64,000 nt of DNA. Source: Seleniivibrio sp. Lineage in GTDB: Bacteria; Chrysiogenota; Deferribacteres; Deferribacterales; Geovibrionaceae. The notes below the pieces were generated by a model. It ran no database searches. It had not been told where the DNA came from and worked only from the letters and a program-made list of their open reading frames with translations. The stretch lies in assembly GCF_021209385.1 (NCBI RefSeq), contig NZ_JAJOIL010000021.1, positions 1 to 64,000 on the forward strand, written 5' to 3'. Below are positions 7,953-17,407 of this stretch, piece after piece (the stretch's first letter is position 1; the number at the start of each line of letters is the position of its first letter). The position numbers were made by a program, and so were the translations under genes.

Positions 7953-10634
7953 TCATTTATTATCGTAAGTGAGTGTTATGGAGAAGAGTGCTCCGTTTTT
8001 TGTGTTTTGTGCCACAAGAAGTCCGTCCATATGGTCTTCTATGATGATTTTTGACATGTAAAGCCCTATTCCCGTTCCCTCGCCCTCTGCCTTTGTGGTG
8101 AAATACGGGTCAAATATGCGCCCGAGAGTTTCTTCAGGTATATTCCCGCCGTCATTCTCTATCTCAATTTTAAGTCTGTCCGACTTAAAGGTTAAGGTAG
8201 TGATTATATTGCCTATCTTTTCGCCTGTTTCTTTTCTGTATTCGATTATTGCGTCACGCGCATTCTGATAGATATTCAGCATAACCTGCTTAAGTTCGCT
8301 TGAGAAGATGGTCAGCTTTATGTCGTTTATAGGTTCGTAGATATCAGGAAGTTTGTTTTCAAATATCTGTTCTTTCCCGTTGTCGCGTATGATCACTTTA
8401 TAGTTTATCATCTGGCTTCTGAACTGGGTCGTTACCAGAGACATAGACTCAAGGATTACGGATGGAATGTCCACCCTCTCAGTTGAGTTTGCGGAGTGGA
8501 AGAAGTTGCGGAAATCGTCTATTGTGGCGGACATGTGGTCTATCAGCCTCATTGCGTTTGAAGAGAAGTTCATGAGATAAAGCTTATCGACTTCGCCCGT
8601 TTCGTATGCATCTTCGATGTCCTGCACATACAGGGCAAGGGCGTTCAGAGGCTGTCTCCACTGGTGCGCTATGGCGCTTATCATCTGCCCCATTGCGGCG
8701 AATTTCGCCTGTTCAAACAGCATCTGTTCGTTCTTTCTTCGTTTCTCCGTTTCAACCTGGACACGCTTTTCGAGGCTTCTGTTTATGTCCTCAAGCATCT
8801 TTTTACGGTTTATCAGTTCCTGCTCCATCTTCATGCGGTCTGTAATGTCTCTGAAAACGTAGACCGAACCGATTATTTCGCCTTTGTTGTTTGTCATGGC
8901 GGAAGATGTTATGAAAACGGTGATAACTCCGGCGTCTTTAGTTACCATATTGGCGCGGAATGTGCGGTTTGATTTCGGTGAAAGATCGGTTATCCTCTCG
9001 CTGAGAGATTTTCCGGTTTCGTAGTCATACACCTGTATGACCTCGTTTATGTTGTGTCCGAGGATGAATCTGTATTTCTGCCCGAGTATGTTTTCGGCAC
9101 TGCTGTTCACAAGGGTTATACGACCGAACTTGTCTGCTGCCACAACGCCTTCGCCGATACTTCTCAAGGTGACGTCCAGACGCTCCTTTTCACTTTCAAG
9201 CTCGTTTTGCACACGGGTTATCTCTGTTATATCGATGCAGACGCATATGAAGCCCATGATGTTTCCGTTTGAGCCGAACAGAGGATAAACGGAGCATAGA
9301 ACAGGGAAAAGCATTCCGTTCTTTTTGACCATCTCAAGCTGCTTTGTTACCATTGCGTCTGTTCTTCGGCTTTCACTGCACATATCCGCAAGCTCATTTC
9401 CCAGCGCTTTTATCAGTCCCGCCGGAGGAAGTCCGAGCATTTCCGAGAGTTTATACCCGAAAATTATCTGTGCGCCGACGTTTGCATCCATAATTATAGG
9501 TTCCGCGTCGGTGGATATGATGAGAATACCTGTTGTCGTTGTGGAATCGAAGACCGAACGAAGATATTCCTCTTTGTCTTTAAGCTCCTTTTCCCGCCTG
9601 TTGATGGTTATCATCATCTTTTCAAAGCTGTCGTAAAGTGTCCTCAGCTCTTTGAACACCCCTTTTTCAGAATCTCTGAACTGCAAAAAGGTTCCCTGCG
9701 CGATCATTTCGCTTCGCTCCGTGAGCAGACGCATGGGGACTATGACTTTTGCGCGTATGAAGAACAGAATAAACAGGGAAAATCCTATGAGAACTGCGGC
9801 GGAACCGACGTTCATCAGCAGTATCTGTGTGAAGTAGACGTATGCTGACGATGCGGTTTGTTCGTAAAGGAGGAACCAGCCGGGAGTGCGGACGGTTTTT
9901 ATGGTTCCGACACGTTCATCCTTTCCGAAGTGATAATTGAGCATAGTTGGTTCAAAACTTCCTGCAAGCGTCATCAGCGGGTGTTTTGACAGGTTGCCGG
10001 TCATATTTCTTACAGACGATGCTATCACCTGACCGTCTGCTCCGGTTATTGTTATTTGGGTGCTGTTGTCCTGTACGGATTCCGCAAGCATTTCACTTAT
10101 GAATTCCGTACTTATGTCTCCGACGACATAACCGTTGTCGAAAGCCACCATGGCTCTTACAACCATATTGTTGGACAGGGGGGATGTGACTGCACGGCTC
10201 CATTTATTGTCCACACCGGTTTTATAGGATATCTCCGGCAGTGGGATGCCGATGAAATCGCTCCGGTCATAACTTTTGTAATAAGATGAATCGAAAAGCG
10301 ATATTCTGCCTTCACGGTCAAGAATATATATAGCTTCAAATATCTTAAAGCTTTTTATGCCCGAAGAGAGCATCGTATCCAGATGCTCATCAGTCTGCCC
10401 GTATTTCCCAGCCATTTCCGCGACAGATTCAAGAAATCTGTACGGGTTGTCCAGTCTGTCGTTTATTCTGTCGCTGAGCGATGTGGCAACAATGCTGAGT
10501 CTGTTTTTGACATTTTCATCCTGAGAGGCGTATGAGCTGACAAGGAAAACGGTGACGACGGCAGCAAGCGGAAGCATGAGGAACAGTAAAAATGATACCA
10601 CAAACATCCTGCTGAGCGTCGGGTTCCGTTTCAT
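7953..10634 (-). CDS. Membrane sensor histidine kinase (dCache-HAMP-PAS-PAS-HisKA-HATPase)
   Basis: 893 residues. Membrane helix about 10-35, periplasmic double-Cache sensor about 40-270, second helix about 275-300, HAMP about 300-350, coiled coil, PAS about 365-485, PAS about 490-600, then HisKA with AIAHQWRQPLNALAL and an HATPase domain (ENDGGNIPEE, GTGIGLYMSKII). No receiver domain. The ATG overlaps the stop of the upstream periplasmic-binding lipoprotein gene by four bases (ATGA). That coupling suggests the lipoprotein presents a ligand to this kinase's periplasmic domain. It leads the minus-strand operon that ends in the REC-GGDEF gene. Confidence 0.93.
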   Translation of the reverse strand: MKRNPTLSRMFVVSFLLFLMLPLAAVVTVFLVSSYASQDENVKNRLSIVATSLSDRINDRLDNPYRFLESVAEMAGKYGQTDEHLDTMLSSGIKSFKIFEAIYILDREGRISLFDSSYYKSYDRSDFIGIPLPEISYKTGVDNKWSRAVTSPLSNNMVVRAMVAFDNGYVVGDISTEFISEMLAESVQDNSTQITITGADGQVIASSVRNMTGNLSKHPLMTLAGSFEPTMLNYHFGKDERVGTIKTVRTPGWFLLYEQTASSAYVYFTQILLMNVGSAAVLIGFSLFILFFIRAKVIVPMRLLTERSEMIAQGTFLQFRDSEKGVFKELRTLYDSFEKMMITINRREKELKDKEEYLRSVFDSTTTTGILIISTDAEPIIMDANVGAQIIFGYKLSEMLGLPPAGLIKALGNELADMCSESRRTDAMVTKQLEMVKKNGMLFPVLCSVYPLFGSNGNIMGFICVCIDITEITRVQNELESEKERLDVTLRSIGEGVVAADKFGRITLVNSSAENILGQKYRFILGHNINEVIQVYDYETGKSLSERITDLSPKSNRTFRANMVTKDAGVITVFITSSAMTNNKGEIIGSVYVFRDITDRMKMEQELINRKKMLEDINRSLEKRVQVETEKRRKNEQMLFEQAKFAAMGQMISAIAHQWRQPLNALALYVQDIEDAYETGEVDKLYLMNFSSNAMRLIDHMSATIDDFRNFFHSANSTERVDIPSVILESMSLVTTQFRSQMINYKVIIRDNGKEQIFENKLPDIYEPINDIKLTIFSSELKQVMLNIYQNARDAIIEYRKETGEKIGNIITTLTFKSDRLKIEIENDGGNIPEETLGRIFDPYFTTKAEGEGTGIGLYMSKIIIEDHMDGLLVAQNTKNGALFSITLTYDNK

Positions 10635-11734
10635 TCCGTTCCCTCCAGCTTTTCAACAATGCCGTTTTTAATTATGAATGCGCTCAGCGGAAGCTGCGCA
10701 TCTCCGAAGCTGTCAATTTTGAGACCCTTTAAAAGACTGATTTCTCCGGCATTCTGAATGATTGATTCGCAGAATTTTTTTCCGTTTTTTACATCTTTAA
10801 GCGAGTGGAACATTATCTGTCCCGTCTCATACCCGTTAACGCTCATCCACGAAGGCTCTTCCTTGAACCTTGCCATGTATCTTTTGCGGAATTCTGAGTA
10901 TTCGTTGGATTTTTTGTCAACGTAGTAGTCGAAAAGGTATACTCCTTCAACTGCTTTGCCTCCGAATCTCATGAATTCATTGCCCGCAGCCCATGCACGT
11001 ATCGCAATTTTTGAACTGTAGTCTGCTTTTTTTATCTGCCATATGATAAGCGCAGTATCCAGCGGAGAACCCACTATGTAGTACATGTCGGGCGGATTCT
11101 GCCTGTCTTTTTCAATCAGCCGATGCATACTTTCGCCGGATTCCGGATTAAATGCACGGATGTCTTTAACGTTGCATCCCTGCTCCATGAACGAAGAAGT
11201 GACACTTCGTACTATGTCGGTGGAATAAGGACTGTTTCTGTTGTCATACAATATGACGGTGTTTCTGACGTTAAGCTTGTGAACGATGTATTTTGTTATC
11301 TGCTGTGCCTGTTTTTTGCTGTTGTGGGGTATTATTCTTACGAAGTTGTCATGTTTGCCTGCCAGCTCGGAAGTGCTTACCGTCGGGCTGAGCATATACA
11401 TGCCGCGGCTTTTCAAAAGAGGTACAGTTGCCTGTGCAATGTTGCTGAGTCCCGGACCTATCACATATTTTACGCCTTTGTCGGAAAGACGCGAAAGAGC
11501 GGCGACTCCCTCAGCAGGGATCCCGGAATCGTCCTGAATATCAAGATTTATCTTGTCCTCCATTCCGGAATCTGAAAGCGCGAGCATAACTCCTTTTATG
11601 GTGTCCTGCCCCATTTCAGAATATCTGCCTGAAAGGGTATTCATAAAACCTACAGTTGTCCTGTCTGTTTCTTTGCTGCAGCCTGCCAGAAAAAGGGCAG
11701 TTGAAATAAAGGATATCAGAAAATATCTGTACAT
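10631..11734 (-). CDS. Substrate-binding lipoprotein (Peripla_BP_6 / LivJ-like), kinase-coupled
   Basis: 367 residues, starting at the ATG at 11734 (CGGCGGAGACACA ribosome site); a start nine codons upstream is open but lacks a good site. N-terminal lipoprotein signal with lipobox LAGC, then a two-lobed periplasmic ligand-binding fold as in branched-chain amino-acid or amide ABC receptors (VGFMNTLSG, YVIGPGLSNIAQA, LSPTVSTSELAG, MYYIVGSPLDTA). No permease or ATPase gene is nearby. The gene overlaps the Cache kinase gene by four bases, so it more likely serves as a sensory co-receptor than as part of a transporter. The ligand cannot be read from the sequence. Confidence 0.88.
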   Translation of the reverse strand: MYRYFLISFISTALFLAGCSKETDRTTVGFMNTLSGRYSEMGQDTIKGVMLALSDSGMEDKINLDIQDDSGIPAEGVAALSRLSDKGVKYVIGPGLSNIAQATVPLLKSRGMYMLSPTVSTSELAGKHDNFVRIIPHNSKKQAQQITKYIVHKLNVRNTVILYDNRNSPYSTDIVRSVTSSFMEQGCNVKDIRAFNPESGESMHRLIEKDRQNPPDMYYIVGSPLDTALIIWQIKKADYSSKIAIRAWAAGNEFMRFGGKAVEGVYLFDYYVDKKSNEYSEFRKRYMARFKEEPSWMSVNGYETGQIMFHSLKDVKNGKKFCESIIQNAGEISLLKGLKIDSFGDAQLPLSAFIIKNGIVEKLEGTE

Positions 11735-11796
11735 TGTGTCTCCGCCGTAATGATAGCACATGGCGGGTTTATGTACAATAAAATAAGTAGTCTTCG

Positions 11797-12045
11797 CTAC
11801 GCGTATACATCGAGATTATACCCGGGCTCTCCGAATCTTCTCTCTTTGCGCGAATTGTCCTGCTGCTGGCTTTCGACAGAATCCGTCCGTGTTACCTGAC
11901 GGTAAGTGGCGTCGTCGTTATAAGAGCGTATGCGTTCACTCTGGTGATAATCCTGATATATTTTTTCAGTATTTTTTTGTCTTTGTTCTTCCAGCATACG
12001 CGTGTATGCTTCGTTTGAGGCGGAACCGCCTATAACTCTGGACAT
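11797..12045 (-). CDS. Small hydrophilic protein of unknown function (82 aa)
   Basis: Polar, Gln/Arg/Asp-rich, probably helical in the middle (about 15-50), with no signal peptide or membrane segment. The start has AGGTG nearby. It precedes the binding-lipoprotein gene by about 60 bases on the same strand and may be the first gene of that operon. The C terminus, NLDVYA, resembles the C-terminal IDTYA of the EF-hand protein at 24985-25395. No family recognised. Confidence 0.55.
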   Translation of the reverse strand: MSRVIGGSASNEAYTRMLEEQRQKNTEKIYQDYHQSERIRSYNDDATYRQVTRTDSVESQQQDNSRKERRFGEPGYNLDVYA

Positions 12046-12237
12046 GGACGCACCTGTTGGAACATCCTTGTGTGAAATTACGCATCCGTGCTTCTATTGT
12101 ATCGTCATATTAAGACATAACTTTAGAAAAAAGAAGTGAAAATTTTAATTGTTCGGCAGAAAGTCATTTATATACTCTTATAAAGCCCCAGAGAAGAGCC
12201 GTTGATCTGAAATGACAGGAGGTCATTTTGAATGAAT

Positions 12238-14031
12238 TTAAAAGTCGTCTTTCTCGCGCTCGGCGAGCTGCCTGCGGCGGATCATCTTGTTATAAGTCGT
12301 TATAATATCTCTGCGGGTGATTATTCCCAGAAGTTTCTGATTGTCTGCAGGATCGAAAACAGGCAGGAGCTCAACGTTTTTGAACCCTATACTGTCTATT
12401 GCGTCTGCCAGAGTTGTTTCAGGGAAAACATAGGGAAGATCCTTGTCGCAGACTTCGCCTGCAACGACTATATCTTCAAGCCCTTCGTCAAAAACGAATT
12501 CGCGCAGTTCCTCGAAAAGAAGTATGCCAACAAAAGTGCCGTCCTCTTTAAGAACGGGGAAATTGTTGTGCTTTGTTTTAGATATAAAATGGACAACATC
12601 GCTGAACTTCATGGTCTCCGGTATGGTTATGGGGTCGGGACGCATGATGTTTTTGACCTTGATATCCTGAAGAACCTGAAGGAAGAACTCGCCCTTGTGT
12701 GCTGGTGAATCGCTCCTTTGAGGCACCTGATTATAGTAAAGATTTGTCTTGCGAAGCAGGAGGAACGAAAGGGTCGTTACCCACATTGAAGGAACCAGCA
12801 GGTGGTAATTCCCCGTCATCTCACTTACCATTATTATGGACGAAAGGGGGGTATTTGCAATACCGCAGAAAAATCCTGCCATGCCCACAACGGCAAAAGC
12901 TCCCGGTTCTGGCGCAATAGCCGGAAAAAACTCGTTCAGAGTGACGCCGACCATGCCGCCGACACAGGCACCGATTACCATTGACGGACCGAATGAACCG
13001 GCAGAGCCGCCGGAGCCTATGGTGAACGATGTTGCGAATATCTTTGCGAAAATGAACAGCACAAGAAAGAGCAGTCCGAGGTTATTGGACATCGCATGGT
13101 CAATCTGTGCGTAGCCGCCGGAAAGCACCTGAGGAATTGCAACTGCGATACATCCGGTGAGGAAACCGCCTATCATAGGCTTTATGTATGGTTTAACAGG
13201 TATTCTTCTGAATAAGTCGGCGGATCGTTTGTACACCTTAACAAAGAACCAGCCGAACAGAGCGCATGTGAAGCCGAGAATAGTGTAACCTATCAGTTCC
13301 GCCGGATTTCTGAACACGAAATCGTGAGCCGCAAACAGCGGTTCCCAGCCGAAAACACTGCAAAATACGGAATATGCTATGATTGAAGTTATTGCGGAGG
13401 GCAGAAGCGCTTCATATTCCATATCGGACGATGAATAAAGCACTTCGGCGGCAAAAATTGCACCTGCGAGGGGTGAACGGAAAATTGCACCCACTCCTGC
13501 ACCCATTCCTGCTGCTGTCAGTATTCTTTTTTCTCTGTCAGTAAGGCTTAAAAGATTGCTGAGGAAAGACGCGAAACCTGCGCCTATGTGGGATATGGGA
13601 CCCTCGCGACCGCCTGAACCGCCTGTGCCGATGGTTATGGCGCTTGCGAATATTTTAACAATAGGTACCTGCCAGCGGATGTTGCCCCGCTTCTGGTGTA
13701 TTGCTTCAATTGCTGTGTTTGTTCCCGCCCCCTGGGCTTCGGGTGCGAAGAGATATACTATTATTCCACTGACCAGACCGCCGAGCGCCGGAACAATGAG
13801 CAGAAGCCATCTGTTGAACTCTTTTCCTGAGTGTCCGAAAAGCGAAGGTTCGCCGGATGTTTCCCCAACGGGCCAGCCAACGGCGACATCAAGAAAATAA
13901 TACTCGCAAATCTGTATCATAAAGAAGAGAGCTATCGAGGCGAGACCAGCCACAATGCCCACAACAGAACCGAGTATGAACCATCTGCCGATTACAGGCA
14001 GTGTCAATTTTTTAAACTTAAAACGTTTCAT
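12238..14031 (-). CDS. ClC-family chloride channel/transporter with CBS pair
   Basis: About 597 residues from the ATG at 14031. A TTG at 14088, overlapping the previous stop, and an ATG at 14070 are also open; none has a clear ribosome site. Multi-spanning ClC core with the three selectivity signatures GSGGREGP (helix D/E), GSGGSAGSFGP (helix F region) and the late pore motif, followed by a cytoplasmic CBS pair (about 465-585 of the long form). The GREGP glutamate of the gate is present, which allows H+/Cl- exchange as well as channel activity. It is last in the metY-metX-methyltransferase run, probably by read-through, with no evident functional link to methionine. Confidence 0.9.
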   Translation of the reverse strand: MKRFKFKKLTLPVIGRWFILGSVVGIVAGLASIALFFMIQICEYYFLDVAVGWPVGETSGEPSLFGHSGKEFNRWLLLIVPALGGLVSGIIVYLFAPEAQGAGTNTAIEAIHQKRGNIRWQVPIVKIFASAITIGTGGSGGREGPISHIGAGFASFLSNLLSLTDREKRILTAAGMGAGVGAIFRSPLAGAIFAAEVLYSSSDMEYEALLPSAITSIIAYSVFCSVFGWEPLFAAHDFVFRNPAELIGYTILGFTCALFGWFFVKVYKRSADLFRRIPVKPYIKPMIGGFLTGCIAVAIPQVLSGGYAQIDHAMSNNLGLLFLVLFIFAKIFATSFTIGSGGSAGSFGPSMVIGACVGGMVGVTLNEFFPAIAPEPGAFAVVGMAGFFCGIANTPLSSIIMVSEMTGNYHLLVPSMWVTTLSFLLLRKTNLYYNQVPQRSDSPAHKGEFFLQVLQDIKVKNIMRPDPITIPETMKFSDVVHFISKTKHNNFPVLKEDGTFVGILLFEELREFVFDEGLEDIVVAGEVCDKDLPYVFPETTLADAIDSIGFKNVELLPVFDPADNQKLLGIITRRDIITTYNKMIRRRQLAEREKDDF

Positions 14032-14084
14032 TATATATATTTTACCAGTAGGAACCGCTACAGTAAACATCTGAGGCGGGTAAG

Positions 14085-14801
14085 TCAAGGCTTTTGGAAA
14101 ATAAATAATCCTTTTTTGTCGGTGTATGTTTTCATTCGCCCGTTTTCTGTTTCGATGTGATACCGCAGTTTGTATTCGTCGGGAAGCTCAAGGAACGCTG
14201 TTTCAATTCTGGCGAAAAGCTCTTCCGAAGGTTGAAGTCTGTTTGCCCATTCCTTGAAGTCGTGTCGTTTATGAAGAATGACTGTCTCTTTTGTCTCGAA
14301 ACACTCACATTCCGCCATGGCGATTATGTTTTCCACCGGATGGCTTTTTATATGGGTATCATCGCGCATAAGCTCTATCCGATTCAGGTATTCGTCGTCT
14401 TCGTTTACAACTGAATCAATCAATATAAACATGCCGCCCTGTTTCAGAACTCGGAATGCCTCGCCAATGAACATGCAGGGGTTTTTGAAATGATGCATTG
14501 CTATTCGGCAGCCCACCACGTCGAATGCTTCGTTTTGAAACGGCAGAAATTCCGCCGCCGACATAGCTCCTAAAGAAAGTCCGAAAGCCTCGTCGGCTTT
14601 TTTGAGCATGTTGAAGCTGATATCTGTAACTATCTTGATATTGGCGGAAAGGAAATTTGCAAAATGTCCGGCGGCACAGGCGACATCCAGTACACGACCG
14701 AATCTGATATCGGCAAGCTTTTCCGCGAGGTATTCCAGATCGGAACCCGTGCGGTGATCGCTGCTGTTCAGATAGTTTGCCGCACTGGAGTCAAAACCCA
14801 T
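14085..14801 (-). CDS. Class I SAM-dependent methyltransferase next to metX
   Basis: 238 residues with a Rossmann SAM-binding fold: motif I VLDVACAAGHFANFL, an acidic strand end (VTDISFNML), a 'SAAEFLPFQNEAFDVV' motif II/III region and a GGMFILIDSV post-motif as in UbiE/BioC-like (Methyltransf_11) enzymes. The substrate is unknown. It starts one base after the metX stop, inside the SAM-riboswitch-controlled transcription unit. Proteobacterial metX is often followed by the methyltransferase-like MetW. This protein is not an obvious MetW by motif but occupies the same slot. Confidence 0.85.
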   Translation of the reverse strand: MGFDSSAANYLNSSDHRTGSDLEYLAEKLADIRFGRVLDVACAAGHFANFLSANIKIVTDISFNMLKKADEAFGLSLGAMSAAEFLPFQNEAFDVVGCRIAMHHFKNPCMFIGEAFRVLKQGGMFILIDSVVNEDDEYLNRIELMRDDTHIKSHPVENIIAMAECECFETKETVILHKRHDFKEWANRLQPSEELFARIETAFLELPDEYKLRYHIETENGRMKTYTDKKGLFIFQKP

Positions 14802-14802
14802 T

Positions 14803-15918
14803 TCAGACCCTTTTCAGGAAATCGTTTATCAGCTGTGTCTGAACCTCGAATTCAAGTAGGAACGCGTCGTGACCGTAGTCGGATGTGATGTTCTCCCAGC
14901 TTGTGTCCTTGCCTTGTCCTTTCAGTATGCCCACAATCTCTTCGGTCTGATACGAAGGGAACAGAAAGTCTGATGTGAAAGTCATGAAGAGTGATTTCGC
15001 CTTGATAAGTGAAAGCGCCTCCTCAAGATTGCCCCTGCCGTATGACAGGTCGAAGATGTCCATTGTCTTCAGCACATAAAGATATGTGTTCGCGTCGAAC
15101 GTTTCCGTGAACTTATATCCGTTGTATCTGAGGTAGTTCTCCACCTCAAACATACCTTTGAAGTCGTAAATACCCTCAAAGTTGGCATAACGTCTGCCGA
15201 ACTTATTGTGGAACGCAGGGTCGGAGAGATAAGTTATATGTCCCGCCATGCGTGCGATGGCAAGACCATCGACCGGTATCTCGCTGTCGTAATAATCGCC
15301 GCCGTTCCAGCGGGGATCTTTCATTATGGCGAACTTTGCAATGGCGTTGAATGCGATAGACATTGGGATAATATATGCACCTGTGGCTATCGGGATGATG
15401 CTTTTTACGCTGTCCGGATATGTTGCGCCCCATTCAAGAGCCTGCATGCCGCCCATTGAACCTCCGGCAACGCAGAAGAGCTGTTTTATGCCGAGATGGT
15501 CAATTAGTTTCTTTTGCAGATGCACCATGTCGCGGATGGTGACAACAGGGAACCGCAGTCCGTATCGTTTGCCTGTGGACGGATCCACGGAAGAGGGACC
15601 TGTGGTGCCGAAGCAGGAACCGAGAAAGTTTGTGCAGATAACGAAATATTTATCAGTATCAAACGCTTTGCCCGGTCCTATCATTGAATCCCACCAACCG
15701 GGTCTCTGCTCGTCAGCGCGGTTGTATCCTGCGGCGTGTGCGGAGCCTGTGAGGGCGTGGCACACGAGAATAGCGTTATCCTTCGCCTCATTCAGCTTGC
15801 CGTAAGTTTCGTAGGCAACAGTTACGGATGAGATTACCCTGCCGCTCTCGAAAAAGAATTCGTCTTTAAATGTAAAATATTTGGTCTTAACGACCCCAAC
15901 AGAACCTGTTTCTGTCAT
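14803..15918 (-). CDS. metX: Homoserine O-acetyltransferase
   Basis: 371 residues, usual length for MetX, an alpha/beta hydrolase that transfers acetyl from acetyl-CoA to homoserine in methionine synthesis. Nucleophile serine in AGGSMGGMQALEWG; GRxF-like oxyanion segment (NFLGSCFGTTGPSS) typical of MetX; the late aspartate (FTSDFLFP) and histidine (DYGHDAFLLE) complete the triad. The ATG overlaps the metY stop by four bases. The related succinyltransferase activity cannot be excluded from sequence alone, but the pairing with MetY favours acetylation. Confidence 0.94.
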   Translation of the reverse strand: MTETGSVGVVKTKYFTFKDEFFFESGRVISSVTVAYETYGKLNEAKDNAILVCHALTGSAHAAGYNRADEQRPGWWDSMIGPGKAFDTDKYFVICTNFLGSCFGTTGPSSVDPSTGKRYGLRFPVVTIRDMVHLQKKLIDHLGIKQLFCVAGGSMGGMQALEWGATYPDSVKSIIPIATGAYIIPMSIAFNAIAKFAIMKDPRWNGGDYYDSEIPVDGLAIARMAGHITYLSDPAFHNKFGRRYANFEGIYDFKGMFEVENYLRYNGYKFTETFDANTYLYVLKTMDIFDLSYGRGNLEEALSLIKAKSLFMTFTSDFLFPSYQTEEIVGILKGQGKDTSWENITSDYGHDAFLLEFEVQTQLINDFLKRV

Positions 15919-17195
15919 TTAACCGCCTTCATAGCCTGTTCAAAGTCTTCGATAATATCGTCAATGTTTTCAATTCCCACTGCAACGCGGATAAGTTCGT
16001 CCGGTATTCCCGCTTTCACCCTCTGCTCTGTGGAAAGCTGACGGTGCGTTGTGCTTGCAGGATGTGTAACGATGGTTCTTGCGTCGCCGAGGTTTGTTGC
16101 GTGGATTGCTATCTTCACGTTTTCAATGAAGTTTCTGCCAGCTTCCAGTCCGCCTTTCAGTCCGAATGACATCATTGCGCCGGAACCTTTCGGCATATAT
16201 TTTTTTACAGCCTGATAGTTTCTGTTATCCGCAAGGTCGGGGTAGTTCACCCATGCAACCTTATCGTTGCTGAGAAGCCAGCCTGCAAGCCTTTTTGCGT
16301 TTTCGCAGTGGCGCGGCATGCGCAGGTGCAGGGTTTCAAGTCCGTTCATTATCATAAATGCGTTCATGGGGGAGAGACATCCGCCAACGTCGCGAAGTAC
16401 CTGTGCGCGCATTTTTACGGCGAGTGCCATATTGCCGAATTTTTCGGCGTATACTGTGCCGTGGTAGCTGGGATCTGGTTCTGTGAAAGCGGGGAATCTG
16501 CCGCTGGCGAACCAGTCGAAGTTTCCGCCGTCAACAGCTATACCGCCCATGGCAGCGCCATGCCCGCCTATGAACTTTGTCATGGAGTGCAGAACGATAT
16601 TTGCGCCGTGTTCAAGCGGTCTGAAAAGATAAGGCGTGGTGTATGTGTTGTCCACGATGAGCGGAACTCTGTGTTTCTGTGCAACTTCGGCTATTTTTTC
16701 TATGTCGGGAATATCGCTTCCTGGGTTGCTGACGGATTCGATGTAGATACCTTTTGTTTTTGCATCCACAGCCGCATCGAAAGCGTTTACATCGTCCTGA
16801 TCCACCATGCGTATTTCGATTCCGAGTTTACGGAAAGTCTGGGTGAACAGGTTGTATGTTCCGCCGTAGAGCTTTGCGGAGGCAACTATATTGTCGCCAT
16901 GCTCGGCAAGTGCTGTTATGACCATGTATGTTGCGAACTGTCCGGCTGAAGCAGCAACTGCGGCTGAACCGCCTTCAAGCATAGCTATACGGTTTTCAAG
17001 AATTTCCACCGTGGGGTTTGAAAGACGTGTGTAGATGTGCCCGCCGACGTTCAGGTCGAAAAGGTCTGCCGCGTGCTGTGCGTCTTTGAATTCGTATGCG
17101 TTTGAATAGTAAATCGGAACCTGTGTGGCACCTGTTTTTTCGTCGGGTCTGTAACCCCCGTGGATTGCGATTGTCTCAAATCTCTGCTTGCTCAT
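15915..17195 (-). CDS. metY: O-acetylhomoserine sulfhydrylase (aminocarboxypropyltransferase)
   Basis: 426 residues from the ATG at 17195, chosen because GGAGG sits seven bases upstream; an in-frame start 22 codons earlier falls in the leader terminator. PLP-dependent Cys/Met metabolism enzyme that makes homocysteine from O-acetylhomoserine and sulfide. Signatures: ETIAIHGG N terminus, YTRLSNPTVEILE, SAGQFATYM cofactor-phosphate region, the PLP lysine in LHSMTKFIGGHG, and the ASTTHRQLS C-terminal motif of the MetY clade. The leader holds a SAM-I riboswitch and a terminator, so methionine/SAM represses the operon. Confidence 0.95.
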   Translation of the reverse strand: MSKQRFETIAIHGGYRPDEKTGATQVPIYYSNAYEFKDAQHAADLFDLNVGGHIYTRLSNPTVEILENRIAMLEGGSAAVAASAGQFATYMVITALAEHGDNIVASAKLYGGTYNLFTQTFRKLGIEIRMVDQDDVNAFDAAVDAKTKGIYIESVSNPGSDIPDIEKIAEVAQKHRVPLIVDNTYTTPYLFRPLEHGANIVLHSMTKFIGGHGAAMGGIAVDGGNFDWFASGRFPAFTEPDPSYHGTVYAEKFGNMALAVKMRAQVLRDVGGCLSPMNAFMIMNGLETLHLRMPRHCENAKRLAGWLLSNDKVAWVNYPDLADNRNYQAVKKYMPKGSGAMMSFGLKGGLEAGRNFIENVKIAIHATNLGDARTIVTHPASTTHRQLSTEQRVKAGIPDELIRVAVGIENIDDIIEDFEQAMKAVK

Positions 17196-17211
17196 GTTTC
17201 CTCCGGATATC

Positions 17212-17246
17212 AAAAAAGCCTCTGTTCCCGTATGGGAAAGAGGCTT
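17212..17246 (-). terminator. Intrinsic terminator of the SAM riboswitch
   Basis: On the minus strand GCCTCTTTCCC and GGGAACAGAGGC form a stem followed by six T, between the aptamer and the metY ribosome site. This is the expression platform expected of a transcription-terminating SAM-I switch. Confidence 0.88.
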
Positions 17247-17271
17247 ATGCTTGTTATACATATATGCTTAT

Positions 17272-17371
17272 CTTTCCTTCATCGGCAGGAATTAGCACCA
17301 GACATCGGCTTATTATGCCGACCGGCTGCTGTAGCTTCACAGGGCCCTTTCCCTCCGCTACTCTGGATAAG
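17272..17371 (-). promoter_or_regulatory. SAM-I (S-box) riboswitch aptamer upstream of metY
   Basis: The minus strand carries the conserved S-box elements in order: CTTATCCAGAGTAGCGGAGG (P1/P2 start), GGCCCTGTGAAGCTACAGCA (P2/P3 junction) and GGTGCTAATTCCTGC (P4/J4-1 side). Binding of S-adenosylmethionine would favour the downstream terminator and shut off metY-metX and the genes after them. Confidence 0.92.
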
Positions 17372-17380
17372 TTTTGTTAG

Positions 17381-17407
17381 GTTATACGCAAAAAAAGCGT
17401 TTGTCAA
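17381..17407 (-). promoter_or_regulatory. Probable promoter of the metYX operon
   Basis: TTGACA (17407-17402) and TATAAC (17386-17381) on the minus strand, with a short 15-base spacer (16 if TTTGAC is read). Transcription would start just before the riboswitch. The -35 overlaps the stop of the O-antigen ligase gene. Confidence 0.5.
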
